Of a stretch of 64,000 nucleotides of DNA, positions 53,945 to 62,770 are shown piece by piece (positions within the stretch are counted from its first letter, which is position 1; each line of letters begins with the position of its first letter). The position numbers and the translations under genes are program-made. This stretch comes from Telluria mixta (GTDB lineage Bacteria > Pseudomonadota > Gammaproteobacteria > Burkholderiales > Burkholderiaceae_D): contig NZ_CP119520.1 in NCBI RefSeq assembly GCF_029223865.1, positions 4,836,001 to 4,900,000 on the forward strand. The letters run 5' to 3'. The notes beneath the pieces were generated by a model. That model was not told where the DNA came from and did no database searches. It worked only from the letters and a program-made list of their open reading frames with translations.

Positions 53945-54469
53945 ATGATGTTGAAAAAATCGTTAGCCTCGCTGCCGCGTAGCCTGGTGGTGGCGCTGCT
54001 GTGCGCCGGTGCGATGGCGCAGGCGTCCGCGCAGAGCGGCGTGGGCCGCATCGGTTTCGTCTACACGGAACGCCTGATGACCGAGTCCAAGCTGGCCAAG
54101 GCGGCGGACGCGAAGCTGCAGTCCGAGTTCTCCAAGCGCCAGAAGCAGCTCGACGACGCAGTGCAGAAGTACAAGGTGAGCCGCGAGAAATTCGACGACG
54201 AAGCACCGAAACTCTCGGACGTCGACCGCACCAAGCGTACGCGCGAACTGCTCGACATGGAGAAGGACGTGCAGCGCATGCAGCGCGAGTACAACGAGGA
54301 TCTGTTCCAGCGCAAGAACGAGGAGCGCGCCGCCATCGCGCAGAAAGCCTATAAACTGATCGAACAGGTGGCCGAGCAGGAACACCTCGACGTCGTGCTG
54401 CAGGAAGCCATCTGGACCAGTCCGCGCATCGACATCACCGACCGGATCCTCAAACTGCTCGACAAATAA
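53945..54469 (+). CDS. skp: Periplasmic chaperone Skp/OmpH family
   Basis: Trimeric jellyfish-like chaperone that carries unfolded outer-membrane proteins to BamA. The 174-residue product has a signal peptide cleaved at about ASA-Q, the N-terminal GRIGFVYTERLMTES strand region, and a long coiled coil rich in Lys, Glu and Gln. Adjacent ATGs at 53945 and 53948 are both possible. It follows bamA after 33 bases and precedes a terminator-like hairpin. Confidence 0.92.
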   Translation: MMLKKSLASLPRSLVVALLCAGAMAQASAQSGVGRIGFVYTERLMTESKLAKAADAKLQSEFSKRQKQLDDAVQKYKVSREKFDDEAPKLSDVDRTKRTRELLDMEKDVQRMQREYNEDLFQRKNEERAAIAQKAYKLIEQVAEQEHLDVVLQEAIWTSPRIDITDRILKLLDK

Positions 54470-54489
54470 GCCGCGAAGGCTTCACGGAC

Positions 54490-54521
54490 GCCGGCCGGCT
54501 TGATGAGCGGCCGGCAGTTTT
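54490..54521 (+). terminator. Terminator-like hairpin between skp and lpxD
   Basis: GCCGGCCG (54490-54497) pairs perfectly with CGGCCGGC (54508-54515), followed by AGTTTT. It lies within the envelope gene run, so it probably reduces rather than ends transcription into lpxD. Confidence 0.65.
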
Positions 54522-54545
54522 CACTTCTTTTACGGAACGACCAAG

Positions 54546-55604
54546 ATGGGCACTCGACTGGGTGATTTGGTCGAACGCTTCGGTGGCCAGCTGGTAGGTG
54601 ACCCGGACCTCGAGGTCCAGGGCATCGCACCGCTCGACAGCGCCGGCGCTTCGCACATCAGCTTTCTCAGCAACAGCAAATTGCGCGCATTGGCCGCGCA
54701 GAGCCAGGCCGCGGCACTGATCGTCTCGCCGCTCGACGACGCCACCGTCGCCACGACGTACGCCGGCGCACGCATCGTCACCACCAACCCGTACGCCTAT
54801 TTCGCCCGCGCCGCGCAGTACTTCGTGTCGCTCGACGAAGTCGTGCCGCCGCCGGGCATACACCCGAGCGCCGTCGTGCACGACACCGCGCAGGTCGACC
54901 CGACCGCGCACATCGGCCCGAACGTGACGGTGGAGGCGGGCGCCGTCATCCACGCGGGCGTCCAGATCGACGCCGGCTGCTTCGTCGGCCGCGAGGCGGA
55001 GATCGGGGAAGACACGCACCTGTTCGCGAACGTGACCTTCCATGCGCGCTGCAGCATCGGCAAGCGCGGCATCCTGCATTCGGGCGCCGTGATCGGCACC
55101 GACGGTTTCGGCTTCGCGCGCGAGAACGGCATCTACATCAAGATCCCGCAGACGGGCCGCGTGCTGCTTGGCGACGACGTGGACGTCGGCGCCAACACGA
55201 CCATCGACCGCGGTGCGCTGGACGATACCGTGATCGAGGACGGCGTGAAGCTCGACAACCAGATCCAGATCGGCCATAACTGCCGCATCGGGGCGAATAC
55301 GGCCATGGCCGGCTGCGTGGGGGTAGCCGGCAGCGCGAAGATCGGCAAGAATTGCACGTTCGGCGGCGCGGCGATGGTGCTGGGGCACCTGGAAATCGCG
55401 GACAACGTCCATATCTCCTCGGGCAGCATGGTGTCGCGCTCCGTGCTCGAGCCGGGGCAGTACACGGGCTTTTATCCGCTCGCCAAGAACGCCGAATGGG
55501 AAAAGAGCGCCGCCATCGTGCGCAACCTGTCTTCGCTGCGCGAGAAGATGCGCAGCCTGGAAAAACAGATCAAACAACTTACCGAAGCACCAGAACAAAA
55601 ATGA
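54546..55604 (+). CDS. lpxD: UDP-3-O-acylglucosamine N-acyltransferase
   Basis: Third step of lipid A synthesis: adds the N-linked hydroxyacyl chain to UDP-3-O-acylglucosamine. The 352-residue protein has the N-terminal uridine-binding domain, then hexapeptide repeats forming a left-handed beta helix, with [10 protein letters not shown] and the catalytic His in [12 protein letters not shown]. Its stop overlaps the fabZ start (ATGA). Confidence 0.97.
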   Translation: MGTRLGDLVERFGGQLVGDPDLEVQGIAPLDSAGASHISFLSNSKLRALAAQSQAAALIVSPLDDATVATTYAGARIVTTNPYAYFARAAQYFVSLDEVVPPPGIHPSAVVHDTAQVDPTAHIGPNVTVEAGAVIHAGVQIDAGCFVGREAEIGEDTHLFANVTFHARCSIGKRGILHSGAVIGTDGFGFARENGIYIKIPQTGRVLLGDDVDVGANTTIDRGALDDTVIEDGVKLDNQIQIGHNCRIGANTAMAGCVGVAGSAKIGKNCTFGGAAMVLGHLEIADNVHISSGSMVSRSVLEPGQYTGFYPLAKNAEWEKSAAIVRNLSSLREKMRSLEKQIKQLTEAPEQK

Positions 55605-56083
55605 CGACTGAAGCCACCGCCACCAACAAGACCCTGGGGATCAACGAGATCAAGGAATACCTGCCGCACCGCTACCCGCTGCTGCTGGTGGACCGCGTGG
55701 TCGACTATGAGCTGGGCAAGACCATCACCGCCATCAAGAACGTGACCGTCAACGAAGAATTCTTCAACGGCCACTTCCCGCACAAGCCCGTGATGCCGGG
55801 CGTGCTGATGATCGAGGCGCTGGCGCAGACGGCCGCGATCCTGTCGTTCATGACCATGAACGTCAAGCCGGACGAGAACTCGGTCGTCTACTTCGTCGGC
55901 ATCGACAACGCGCGCTTCAAGCGTCCGGTCGAGCCGGGCGACCAGCTCAAGATGGACATCGAGATCCTGCGCACGTCGCGCGGCATCTGGAAGTACAAGG
56001 CGACGGCCAGCGTCGACGGCAAGGTCGCGGTCGAGGCGGAACTGATGTGCACCATCCGCGCCAACGAGAAGGCAGGACAGTGA
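55601..56083 (+). CDS. fabZ: 3-hydroxyacyl-ACP dehydratase FabZ
   Basis: Dehydrates 3-hydroxyacyl-ACP in fatty acid elongation and so competes with lipid A for the same substrate. The 160-residue hotdog-fold protein carries catalytic His and Glu in [20 protein letters not shown], preceded by [13 protein letters not shown]. It overlaps lpxD by four bases and abuts lpxA (TGATG), so all three are translationally coupled. Confidence 0.98.
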   Translation: MTTEATATNKTLGINEIKEYLPHRYPLLLVDRVVDYELGKTITAIKNVTVNEEFFNGHFPHKPVMPGVLMIEALAQTAAILSFMTMNVKPDENSVVYFVGIDNARFKRPVEPGDQLKMDIEILRTSRGIWKYKATASVDGKVAVEAELMCTIRANEKAGQ

Positions 56084-56871
56084 TGAGCAAGGTCCACCCG
56101 AGCGCGATCGTCGACCCGAAGGCGGAGCTGGATTCCACCGTCGAAGTCGGCCCGTATTCGATCATCGGGCCCGACGTGCGCATCGGCGCGGGCACCGTCG
56201 TGGGCCCGCACGTCGTCATCGAAGGCCACACGACGATCGGCCGCGACAACCGCATCTTCCAGTTCGCGTCGCTGGGCGCCGCCCCGCAGGACAAGAAATG
56301 GGCCGGCGAGCCGACCCGCCTGGAGATCGGCGACCGCAACACGATCCGTGAATTCTGCACGTTCAACCTCGGCACCGCGCAGGATGCGGGCGTGACGCGC
56401 CTGGGCGACGACAACTGGATGTCGGCGTACACGCACCTGGCGCACGACTGCCAGGTCGGCAGTAATACGATCTTCTCGAACAACGCGCAGCTCGCGGGCC
56501 ACGTGCACGTGGGCGACTGGGCGATCCTTTCCGGCTACTGCGGCGTGCACCAGTTCTGCAAGATCGGCGCCCACGCGTTCATCGGCATGTACACCAGCCT
56601 CACGCAGGACGTGCCGCCGTTCGTCCTCGTCTCCGGCAATCCGGCCGAGGCGCACGGCGTCAACATCGAAGGCCTCAAGCGCCGCGGTTTTACGCGCGAG
56701 CAGATCAACGGCATCCGCGCCGCGTACAAGACCATCTACCGTTCCGGCCTGACGCTGGAAGAAGCCAAGGCCAAGCTGGCGGAAGAGGAAGCCGCCGCCG
56801 GCGACGCCGCGCAGCACATCCGCGCGATGCGCGACTTCCTCGACAACGCGAGCCGTGGCATCGTCCGATAA
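56083..56871 (+). CDS. lpxA: UDP-N-acetylglucosamine O-acyltransferase
   Basis: First step of lipid A synthesis. The 262-residue protein is a left-handed beta-helix acyltransferase with hexapeptide repeats (IVDPKAELDSTVEVGPYSII), the catalytic His in THLAHDCQVGSN and GYCGVHQFCKIG. The start ATG shares its first base with the fabZ stop. The end overlaps the lpxB start if GTG 56855 is used. Confidence 0.98.
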   Translation: MSKVHPSAIVDPKAELDSTVEVGPYSIIGPDVRIGAGTVVGPHVVIEGHTTIGRDNRIFQFASLGAAPQDKKWAGEPTRLEIGDRNTIREFCTFNLGTAQDAGVTRLGDDNWMSAYTHLAHDCQVGSNTIFSNNAQLAGHVHVGDWAILSGYCGVHQFCKIGAHAFIGMYTSLTQDVPPFVLVSGNPAEAHGVNIEGLKRRGFTREQINGIRAAYKTIYRSGLTLEEAKAKLAEEEAAAGDAAQHIRAMRDFLDNASRGIVR

Positions 56872-58012
56872 TGTGAAGCTGGCGCTCGTCGCCGGCGAAG
56901 TCTCCGGCGACCTGCTCGCGTCGCGCCTGATGGCGGGGCTCAAGCCGCGCCTGCCGGGCGTGGCGTTTTCCGGCATCGGCGGTCCGCGCATGCTGGAGCA
57001 GGGTCTCGTATCGGACGTCCCGATGGACACGCTTACCGTGCGGGGCCTGCTGCCGGTGCTGCTGCGCTACCGCGAACTGAAGGGCATCCAGAACCGCCTG
57101 CGCGACCGCCTGCTGGCCGAGCGTCCGGCCGCGTTCATCGGTGCGGACTACCCCGGCTTCAACCTGGGACTGGAAGAGCAGCTGCGCGCGGCGGGCATCC
57201 CGACCGTGCACTTCGTCGGCCCGCAGATCTGGGCGTGGCGGGGCGGACGCATCAAGAAGATCCAGCGTGCTGTCTCGCACATGCTCGTGATCTTCCCGTT
57301 CGAGGAAGAGATTTACCAGAAGGCCGGCGTGCCCGTCACGTACATCGGCCATCCGCTGGCGGAGACGATCCCGCTCGTGCCCGACGTCGTTGCCGCACGC
57401 CGCCAGCTCGGCCTGCCCGAGAACGCGCGTGTGGTGACCGTCATGCCGGGCAGCCGCATGTCGGAAATTAAATACCTGACGGAGCCGTACGTCCGCACCG
57501 TGAAACTGCTGGCGGCGCGCGATTCGTCCGTGCGCTTCATCGCGCCGATGGCGGGCGAACGCCAGAAGGCGTATTTTAAGGAGCTGGTTGCGAAGGCCGG
57601 TTTGCAGGATCTGCCGCTGCAGCTCATCGACGGCGAATCGCACGCGTGCATCGCGGCGGCCGACGCCGTGCTGGCCGCGTCCGGCACCGCCACGCTGGAA
57701 GTGGCGCTGTACAAGAAGCCGATGGTGATCGCGTACAAGGTCTTGCAGGCCGAGTGGCTGCTCATCCGGAACATGGGCTACCTGCCGTGGATCGGGCTGC
57801 CGAACATCCTGGCGCGCGACTTCGTCGTGCCGGAATTCCTGCAGCACGCGGCGACGCCGGAAGCGCTGGCGGAGGCCGTCTGGTTCCAGCTGACGGACGA
57901 GAACAACCGGGTGAAGCTGAAGGAACGCTTCACCGAAATGCATCACAGCCTGCTGCGCGACAGCGCGCGCGAAAGCGCCCGCGCCGTGCTGCAGGTGATA
58001 GGCAAAGCATGA
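56855..58012 (+). CDS. lpxB: Lipid-A-disaccharide synthase
   Basis: Joins lipid X and UDP-diacylglucosamine into the lipid A disaccharide. The 385-residue glycosyltransferase (GT19) has [47 protein letters not shown] and MPGSRMSEI. The start is GTG at 56855, overlapping lpxA by 17 bases, or GTG at 56873. The stop overlaps the rnhB start. Confidence 0.97.
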   Translation: MASSDNVKLALVAGEVSGDLLASRLMAGLKPRLPGVAFSGIGGPRMLEQGLVSDVPMDTLTVRGLLPVLLRYRELKGIQNRLRDRLLAERPAAFIGADYPGFNLGLEEQLRAAGIPTVHFVGPQIWAWRGGRIKKIQRAVSHMLVIFPFEEEIYQKAGVPVTYIGHPLAETIPLVPDVVAARRQLGLPENARVVTVMPGSRMSEIKYLTEPYVRTVKLLAARDSSVRFIAPMAGERQKAYFKELVAKAGLQDLPLQLIDGESHACIAAADAVLAASGTATLEVALYKKPMVIAYKVLQAEWLLIRNMGYLPWIGLPNILARDFVVPEFLQHAATPEALAEAVWFQLTDENNRVKLKERFTEMHHSLLRDSARESARAVLQVIGKA

Positions 58013-58665
58013 GAAAGAAGAAGTTCGATTTTTATCCCGGCCTGCCGCCGAAGAACCGGCCGTTCACGCTGGACGATATCGTCTGCGGCGTGGACGAGGC
58101 CGGGCGCGGCCCGCTCGCCGGCCCCGTGTTCGCGGCCGCCGTGATCCTCGATCCGGCCCGCCCGATCGAGGGCTTGCGCGACTCGAAAAAGCTGACGGAA
58201 GCGCGCCGCGACGAGCTGGCTCCGCTGATCAGGGAACACGCGCTCGCGTGGGCCATCGCCGAGTGCTCGCACGCGGAAATCGACACGCTGAACATCCTGC
58301 AGGCGACGATGCTGGCGATGCGCCGCGCCGTCGAACAGCTGGCGACCGTGCCGACCATCGCCCTCATCGACGGCAACCGCTGCCCGCAGTTCGCGCCGCA
58401 CATCCGCGCGCATGCGGTGGTGGAAGGCGACGACAAGGTCCACGCGATTTCCGCCGCGTCGATCCTCGCGAAGACGGCGCGCGATGCCGCCCTGGTCGCG
58501 CTGCATGAAACGTATCCGCAGTATGCGTTCGACCAGCACAAGGGCTATTCGACGGCGCTGCACCTGGCGCGTTTGCGCGAGCACGGCCCGAGCCCGGTGC
58601 ACCGGCGTACGTTCGCGCCGGTCCGCGCGCTGATTGAACCGGACCTGTTCGCGGAGCTGGCATGA
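58009..58665 (+). CDS. rnhB: Ribonuclease HII
   Basis: Cleaves RNA at ribonucleotides embedded in DNA. The 218-residue protein has the active-site acidic residues in [15 protein letters not shown], plus [21 protein letters not shown] and [17 protein letters not shown]. It overlaps both neighbours by four bases (ATGA), as in the common lpxA-lpxB-rnhB order. Confidence 0.97.
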   Translation: MRKKKFDFYPGLPPKNRPFTLDDIVCGVDEAGRGPLAGPVFAAAVILDPARPIEGLRDSKKLTEARRDELAPLIREHALAWAIAECSHAEIDTLNILQATMLAMRRAVEQLATVPTIALIDGNRCPQFAPHIRAHAVVEGDDKVHAISAASILAKTARDAALVALHETYPQYAFDQHKGYSTALHLARLREHGPSPVHRRTFAPVRALIEPDLFAELA

Positions 58666-59441
58666 AGAGCGTGACCTCGCGGGACAATCCGTTCTACAAG
58701 GAGCTGAAACACCTTGCCGGCAGCAGCCATGCGCTGCGCAAGGCGGGGCGCTCGCTGCTGGACGGCGTCCACCTGTGCCAGGCCTGGCTCGACCTCGTGG
58801 GGCAGCCCGTGCACTGCATCGTGTCCGAAGGGGCGCTGGCCAATCCGGAAGTCGCCGCCATCGTCGACCGCGTGACGGCACCGGCCACGTCGCTGCCGGA
58901 CGCGCTGTTCGGCGCGCTGTCGCAGGTCGAACACGGCATCCACCTGCTGTTCCTCGTCGAGACGCCGCGTCCCGCCCGGCCGGACGCCCTGGTGCAATCG
59001 GCCGTGCTGCTGGACGGCGTGCAGGACCCCGGCAATGCCGGCTCCATCCTGCGCAGCGCCGGCGCGGCGGGCATCAAACAGGTGTATTGCAGCCCGGGCA
59101 CCGCCTCGATCTGGTCGCCGAAGGTGCTGCGCGCCGCGATGGGCGCCCACTTCGTGCTGGAGATCTTCGAAAACGTGGATCTCGCGGACCTCATCCGGAA
59201 CGCAGATGTGCCCGTGCTGGCGACGAGCGGCTATGCCAGCGAACGGATCTACGACGTGGACCTGTCCGGCCCCGTCGCGTGGCTGCTGGGCCACGAAGGG
59301 CAGGGCGTGTCGGACGCGCTGCTGAACATGGCCACGCACCGCGTCGCCATCCCGCATGCGGGCGCCGTGGAATCGCTGAACGTGGCCGCGTGCGCGGCCG
59401 TGTGTTTCTTCGAGCAGTTGCGCCAGCAGCAGCAGGCATAG
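58662..59441 (+). CDS. SpoU/TrmH family RNA methyltransferase
   Basis: AdoMet-dependent 2'-O-ribose methyltransferase with a deep trefoil knot. The 259-residue protein has an N-terminal substrate-binding part and the three SpoU motifs: [35 protein letters not shown] and [19 protein letters not shown]. The RNA target cannot be told from sequence; rlmB-like rRNA methylation is possible. It is coupled to rnhB by overlap. Confidence 0.93.
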   Translation: MKSVTSRDNPFYKELKHLAGSSHALRKAGRSLLDGVHLCQAWLDLVGQPVHCIVSEGALANPEVAAIVDRVTAPATSLPDALFGALSQVEHGIHLLFLVETPRPARPDALVQSAVLLDGVQDPGNAGSILRSAGAAGIKQVYCSPGTASIWSPKVLRAAMGAHFVLEIFENVDLADLIRNADVPVLATSGYASERIYDVDLSGPVAWLLGHEGQGVSDALLNMATHRVAIPHAGAVESLNVAACAAVCFFEQLRQQQQA

Positions 59442-59489
59442 ACGCGCGCACCCTGTTCGGTTACGCTTCGTGCAGGTCAAGACGGAGTA

Positions 59490-60704
59490 ATGATGGACAT
59501 AGGGCAATCGCAGTTGCAGTCTTTGCACTTCCTGGTTGCGGAAGCGGACCCGGTGCAGCGCCGCGCGCTGATCGAGGCGCTCGGCCAGGTGGGCGCCACG
59601 CGCGTCACCGACGTGCCGGACGGCCCGATGGCGCTTCGCACCTTGCAGGCCAGCTTCACGCCGAAGGTGGACGTCGCCATCATCGACCTCGACCTGGGCG
59701 GCATGGACGGCCTGGAACTGCTGCGCGCGATTGCCGCGCTGAAATCGGGCGTGCGGCTGATCGTCGTCGGCGCCCAGCCCGCGAGCGTGCTGTTTTCCGT
59801 CGAAAGCCTCGCGCAGGCGCATGGTGTCGACCTGCTCGGCACGATCGCCAAACCCGTCACGAGCACGAAACTCAGGGCCTTGCTGGAGAACTACCAGGCC
59901 CCGCGGCGCGCGCCGGCGGCAGCGCCCGCCCCCAGTTTCACGTTCGCGGAAGTGGGCGTGGGCCTGCAGAAGCGCCAGTTCGAACCGTTCTTCCAGCCCA
60001 AGATCGAGCTGGCGACGGGCCAGGTGAAAGGCCTGGAGACGTTCGCCCGCTGGCGCCATCCCGAGCACGGCGTGCTGGGACCTGCTTCCTTCATCGGCGC
60101 GCTGGAAGCGAACAACCGCATCGACTTCCTCGACTGGACGATGCTCGAAATGTCGGTGGAGCGGTGCCGCCGCTACCACGACCAGGGCATCCCGATCTCC
60201 ATCTCGCTGAACCTGGCGCCCGAAACGCTGGCGCATCCGAATTTCATCCGCCAGGTGACGTCGACGATGCAGCGCCACGGCGTGCTGCCGGATTACCTGA
60301 CGTTCGAGATGACGGAATCCTCGATCCTCAGCTTCGACGCCGACTTCATCGAACGCCTCGTGCGGCTGCGCATGATGGGCTTCGGCCTCGCCATCGACGA
60401 CTACGGCACGGGGCGCTCGAACCTGCAGATCCTGGCGCGCATCCCGTTCTCGGAACTCAAGATCGACCGCTCGTTCGTGGATGGCGCGTCGAAAAAGCGC
60501 CCGCTGGGCACCGTGCTGAAATCGTGCCTGGGGCTGGCGCACAGTCTCGATCGCATGTCGGTCGCCGTCGGCGTCGAGACGCGGCAGGACTGGGATTTCC
60601 TGCAGGGGCTCGGGTGCACGTATGCGCAGGGCTACCACATCGCCAATCCGATGCCGGCCGATCAATTCCCGGGCTGGCTGGAAGACTGGCAGCACTTCTT
60701 CTAG
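59490..60704 (+). CDS. REC-EAL protein with degenerate phosphodiesterase site
   Basis: A 404-residue soluble protein with an N-terminal receiver (phospho-acceptor Asp66 in AIIDLDLGGMDG, Lys121 in IAKPV) and a C-terminal EAL domain (from about 155). EAL reads ETF (183-185). A gapless alignment with RocR keeps Glu183, Asn241, Glu273, Asp303, Asp304, Lys324 and Gln380, but the general base equivalent to RocR Glu352 is Val360. Catalysis is therefore doubtful; a c-di-GMP sensor or scaffold role is possible. No GGDEF is present. A second ATG at 59493 fits the GGAG site better. Confidence 0.9.
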   Translation: MMDIGQSQLQSLHFLVAEADPVQRRALIEALGQVGATRVTDVPDGPMALRTLQASFTPKVDVAIIDLDLGGMDGLELLRAIAALKSGVRLIVVGAQPASVLFSVESLAQAHGVDLLGTIAKPVTSTKLRALLENYQAPRRAPAAAPAPSFTFAEVGVGLQKRQFEPFFQPKIELATGQVKGLETFARWRHPEHGVLGPASFIGALEANNRIDFLDWTMLEMSVERCRRYHDQGIPISISLNLAPETLAHPNFIRQVTSTMQRHGVLPDYLTFEMTESSILSFDADFIERLVRLRMMGFGLAIDDYGTGRSNLQILARIPFSELKIDRSFVDGASKKRPLGTVLKSCLGLAHSLDRMSVAVGVETRQDWDFLQGLGCTYAQGYHIANPMPADQFPGWLEDWQHFF

Positions 60705-60708
60705 AGGC

Positions 60709-60744
60709 GTCAGAGCCCGGTGTTGATGGTTGGGCTCTGACCCC
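60709..60744. repeat. Inverted repeat, left of the DUF2071 gene
   Basis: GTCAGAGCCC (60709-60718) and GGGCTCTGAC (60732-60741) form a perfect 10-base inverted repeat with a 13-base loop; the right arm continues as CCC. It begins five bases after the REC-EAL stop. The arm sequence GGGCTCTGACCCC recurs at 61626-61638. Confidence 0.85.
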
Positions 60745-60755
60745 GGTGTGACCGA

Positions 60756-61595
60756 ATGTACCGACATCCTTTCCCTGGCCTGCCGGGACGCGTCCTCGAA
60801 GGCCTGCTGAACGCGCGCGGCCTTGCGCGCCTGCGCCACGCGGTGTTTTCACGCCTGCCGTTTCCCGTGCTGCAAAGCGACGTGGCCGACGTCGTCTACG
60901 TGACGTGGATGGTCGATGCGCGCGCCGCCGCGGCACTGCTGCCGGCCGGATTGCGCGTGTGGGAACATGACGGCAGGACGCCGCTCACGGTGCTGACGTA
61001 CCGGCACGGCCATTTCGGCCCGGTGCTGGCGGGGCCGTTGCGGCGCCTGTTTCCGTCGCCGCTGCAGAGCAACTGGCGGCTCTACCTGGACGGCCCGCTG
61101 CCGCCGGGCGCGCCGCAGCAAACGGTCTGGTTTTTGGAGAACATGATGGACAGCGGCGCCTATGTGGCGGTCACGCGCCTGTTCAGCGACATCATGCGCA
61201 CGCACCGGCCGGCGCGCTTTACGCACGGCCGCGCCGGAAACGGGTTCGCGACGCGCATCGAACCCGGCGCTGGCAGCGCGCCCGCATTGGCGTACACGGT
61301 GGCACCAGGCGCACAGCCCGTGCTGCCGCCGGCCTTCGCCGCCGCGTTTGGCTCGTGGGACGATGCCGTGAAGATGCTTGCCTGCCAGGATGCGGCGCTG
61401 GGCTGGTCGGCGCGGCTCGGGAAGCCCGTGCTGTCCCATATCGACCTGCCGGTCCCGCTCGACGCGGTGCAGCCGCTCGTGCCGGCAGGTCCCGTCGCGT
61501 GTTCGCTGCTGGACAATCTGCCGGCCGCCGGAGAACCGCTGTGTTTCCTGGTGCCGCGGGTGCCGTTCAGGGTGCTGTCGGAGGTTGTGGTGTGA
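60756..61595 (+). CDS. DUF2071 family protein
   Basis: A 279-residue soluble protein of DUF2071 (COG3361 type), with the characteristic VVYVTWMVDARAAAALLPAG and GRTPLTVLTYRHGHFGP stretches and NWRLYLDGPL. The fold is thought to resemble acetoacetate decarboxylase; the substrate is unknown. It has no partner gene, and both sides are closed by near-identical inverted repeats, which suggests arrival as a unit or use of the repeats as terminators. The start at 60756 lacks an obvious ribosome-binding site. Confidence 0.8.
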   Translation: MYRHPFPGLPGRVLEGLLNARGLARLRHAVFSRLPFPVLQSDVADVVYVTWMVDARAAAALLPAGLRVWEHDGRTPLTVLTYRHGHFGPVLAGPLRRLFPSPLQSNWRLYLDGPLPPGAPQQTVWFLENMMDSGAYVAVTRLFSDIMRTHRPARFTHGRAGNGFATRIEPGAGSAPALAYTVAPGAQPVLPPAFAAAFGSWDDAVKMLACQDAALGWSARLGKPVLSHIDLPVPLDAVQPLVPAGPVACSLLDNLPAAGEPLCFLVPRVPFRVLSEVVV

Positions 61596-61598
61596 ACC

Positions 61599-61638
61599 GG
61601 GGTCAGAGCCCTTAAAAGAAAAACCGGGCTCTGACCCC
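61599..61638. repeat. Inverted repeat, right of the DUF2071 gene
   Basis: GGGGTCAGAGCCC (61599-61611) and GGGCTCTGACCCC (61626-61638) form a perfect 13-base inverted repeat with a 14-base A-rich loop. It starts four bases after the DUF2071 stop and ends ten bases before the ppsR stop, so it can also serve as a terminator for these convergent genes. Confidence 0.88.
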
Positions 61639-61648
61639 TGGCTGACCC

Positions 61649-62497
61649 CTAGTACTCTCGGCGGTCCGGCTTGATCTCCTGGAGGATGGTGGTCGCGATC
61701 TCCTCGATCGACTTGGTGGTCGACGACAGCCAGCGGATTCCTTCGCGCCGCATCAGCTGCTCGGCCTCGTTGACCTCGTAGCGGCAATTTTCCAGCGACG
61801 CATACTTGCTGCCCGCGCGCCGCTCGTTGCGGATCTCGGACAGGCGTTCCGGCGTGATCGTCAGGCCGAAGATCTTGTGCTTGAACTGCGGCAGCGCCGA
61901 CGGCAGCTTGTTGCGTTCGAAATCGTCCGGGATCAGCGGGTAGTTCGCCGCCTTGATTCCGTACTGCATCGCCAGGTACAGGCTCGTCGGCGTCTTGCCC
62001 GAGCGCGACACGCCCACGAGGATCACGTCCGCGTCCGCCAGGTTCTTGTGCGACTGGCCGTCGTCGTGCGCCAGCGAGAAGTTGATGGCCTCGATGCGGT
62101 TCTTGTATTCCTCCGTGTCGACGACGTTGTGGATGCGGCCGATCGTGTGCGTCGACTTCACCCGCAATTCCTGCTCGAGCGGGGCGACGAAGGTCTGGAA
62201 CAAATCCATGTGCATGCCCTGCGCGGCGCGGATCACGGCGGACAGGTCGTGTTTCACGAGCGTGGAAAACACGATCGGGCGCTGGTTGTCGGCGATCGCG
62301 GCGTCGTTGATGCGGCGCGCGGCCGCGTAGGCCTTGTCGATCGTGTCGATGAAGGGCAGGCGGATCTGCCGGAAACGCATCTCGAACTGGCTCAGCACCG
62401 CGTGGCCGAAAGTTTCCGCCGTGATGCCGGTGCCGTCGGAGACGAAGAAAACGGTGCGCGCGGCGTTCGGATTGGCTGGGGTGCTCGGGATGGACAT
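61649..62497 (-). CDS. ppsR: PEP synthase regulatory protein (kinase/pyrophosphorylase)
   Basis: Bifunctional regulator that inactivates PEP synthase by ADP-dependent phosphorylation and reactivates it by Pi-dependent dephosphorylation. The 282-residue DUF299 protein has [20 protein letters not shown] near the N terminus and the P-loop [15 protein letters not shown] near residue 160. It is divergent from its target ppsA across 273 bases, the standard arrangement. That spacer holds a weak promoter candidate for ppsA (TGTGAA, 16 bases, TAAAAT at 62564-62569). Confidence 0.96.
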   Translation of the reverse strand: MSIPSTPANPNAARTVFFVSDGTGITAETFGHAVLSQFEMRFRQIRLPFIDTIDKAYAAARRINDAAIADNQRPIVFSTLVKHDLSAVIRAAQGMHMDLFQTFVAPLEQELRVKSTHTIGRIHNVVDTEEYKNRIEAINFSLAHDDGQSHKNLADADVILVGVSRSGKTPTSLYLAMQYGIKAANYPLIPDDFERNKLPSALPQFKHKIFGLTITPERLSEIRNERRAGSKYASLENCRYEVNEAEQLMRREGIRWLSSTTKSIEEIATTILQEIKPDRREY

Positions 62498-62770
62498 GAT
62501 GTTTTTTAGACAGATAATGACAAAGTTGCAGCCCCTAGGGCTGTGAAACCCGGTCGTGCGCGGTAAAATGCTCGGGAACGGGTTGTTGGATTGTGCTTTA
62601 CGACGCCAAGAATAACAAGAAATCCCCCGGAAACTCGACCAGCCTGCCGCGCGAAGCCCGCCTTGAGCAACGATTGCTCGGCCCGCCGCCGCTGCCTAGC
62701 CAGGCTCGTCCGTCATCCGGCCGTCGGCCATCCGCCGTACAGATTTCCATCATCAAAAAGGTGTTTTACC

